Assembly: GCA_947449735.1 (NCBI GenBank)
Contig: CANFTB010000003.1
Span: 1-64,000 of the forward strand
Reading direction: 5' to 3'
Length of the DNA: 64,000 bases
From: Chthoniobacteraceae bacterium
Lineage (GTDB): Bacteria > Verrucomicrobiota > Verrucomicrobiia > Chthoniobacterales > Chthoniobacteraceae
Notes under the pieces: model-generated
Databases searched by the model: none
What the model was told of the DNA's origin: nothing
What the model saw: the letters and a program-made list of their open reading frames with translations, nothing else
Shown: positions 63,785 through 64,000 of the stretch, one piece after another
Numbering within the stretch: the stretch's first letter is position 1
How the letters are laid out: every line of letters begins with the position of its first letter
Made by a program: the position numbers and the translations under genes

Positions 63785-64000
63785 ATGAACCTCCGCACCC
63801 CCCTGCTCCTGTGCCTGCTGTCCTGTTCCTTGTACGCCGCTGACGACGCCGGCTGGCTCCAGTCCAAAGGAACCCTGCTCTTTCACGACGCCTTTGAACG
63901 CGAGGAGACAGGCACCGGCCTCAAGGATATCGGCAACGGCTGGGAAAGCGCCACGGCCGACCGCGTGCCGCAGATCAAGCAGGCCGACCTGGACGCTGGG
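63785..64000 (+). CDS. Secreted DUF1080/LamG-like protein, 3' cut by window
   Basis: 72 codons visible. A signal peptide ending near a Cys (LLLCLLSCSLYAADD) is followed by GTLLFHDAFEREETGTGLKD and GNGWESATADR. The pattern LFHDAFER...GNGWES resembles the opening of DUF1080 or other jelly-roll sugar-related domains in PVC-group secreted proteins. The ATG at 63785 begins the signal peptide. Too little is visible for a function. Confidence 0.62.
   Translation, partial: MNLRTPLLLCLLSCSLYAADDAGWLQSKGTLLFHDAFEREETGTGLKDIGNGWESATADRVPQIKQADLDAG

Noticed and set aside
1..64000. tRNA, rRNA, riboswitch and CRISPR signals
   Set aside because: No cloverleaf ending in CCA, no rRNA-like stretch and no regularly spaced short repeats were found by eye; a covariance-model scan was not possible.

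Overview
The window reads like a chromosome segment from a free-living, heterotrophic member of the PVC group, most probably Verrucomicrobiota. The DNA is GC-rich. It carries the secreted gene families that are abundant in Planctomycetota and Verrucomicrobiota: DUF1501, DUF1549/DUF1553, planctomycete-type cytochrome c, sulfatases, LamG-like and PA14 proteins, and Tat-exported Gfo/Idh/MocA oxidoreductases. The phylum is inferred from gene content; there is no rRNA or other marker here. I found no tRNA, rRNA or CRISPR array.

Layout. 1-1.4 kb: the edge of an integron (integrase running off the left end, small membrane protein beside it). 1.6-6.6 kb: LysR regulator, two Gfo/Idh/MocA oxidoreductases and a LamG-like protein, all on the minus strand. 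6.9-8.3 kb: a semialdehyde dehydrogenase. 8.3-18.2 kb: a minus-strand run of DUF1553, DUF1501, pre-peptidase-type protein, cytochrome c/WD40, sulfatase and metallophosphoesterase genes, mostly with overlapping stops and starts, so very probably one operon. 18.3-22.6 kb: amidase, YmdB-type phosphodiesterase and small hypotheticals. 22.7-27 kb: an AraC regulator divergent from a cupredoxin-PA14 protein and a beta-propeller protein. 27.1-33.2 kb: S9 peptidase, NAL/DapA-type aldolase, FAD oxidoreductase, YugP-type metallopeptidase. 33.4-37.9 kb: three enzymes that together make the lower Weimberg pathway (pentonate to 2-oxoglutarate). 37.9-44.7 kb: a heavy-metal CBA efflux operon framed by small Cys/His-rich exported proteins. 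44.8-46.6 kb: outer-membrane protein and pyruvyl transferase. 46.9-57.6 kb: an unstable zone with a duplicated and decaying PDZ-DUF1501 pair on both sides of a chemoreceptor, a kinase-like/HAD pair, DUF1259 and OsmC remnants, a PIN toxin-antitoxin pair, a stand-alone Lon-type protease and a metal-permease fragment. 57.8-64 kb: housekeeping-like MBL nuclease and PEP carboxylase, then DUF4139 and a secreted protein cut by the window end.

Two kinds of structure lie outside the genes. Four copies of a roughly 95-bp element with GC-rich inverted ends and a related AT-rich core sit in intergenic gaps at 6.7, 27.0, 33.2 and 62.1 kb. A near-identical ~36-bp direct repeat brackets the 4.1-kb toxin-antitoxin/protease segment (53.5-57.6 kb). 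Regulatory signals that can be read include tandem 17-bp repeats between the AraC gene and its neighbour, a 27-bp perfect palindrome at 5.24 kb, and a strong promoter that would make the PIN toxin mRNA leaderless.

No single large undescribed system is evident. The best leads are the dispersed repeat family, the mobile or decaying zone at 47-57.6 kb, the exported single-domain Lon-type protein, the His-tailed membrane-anchored efflux adaptor, and the copper-protein/propeller pair.
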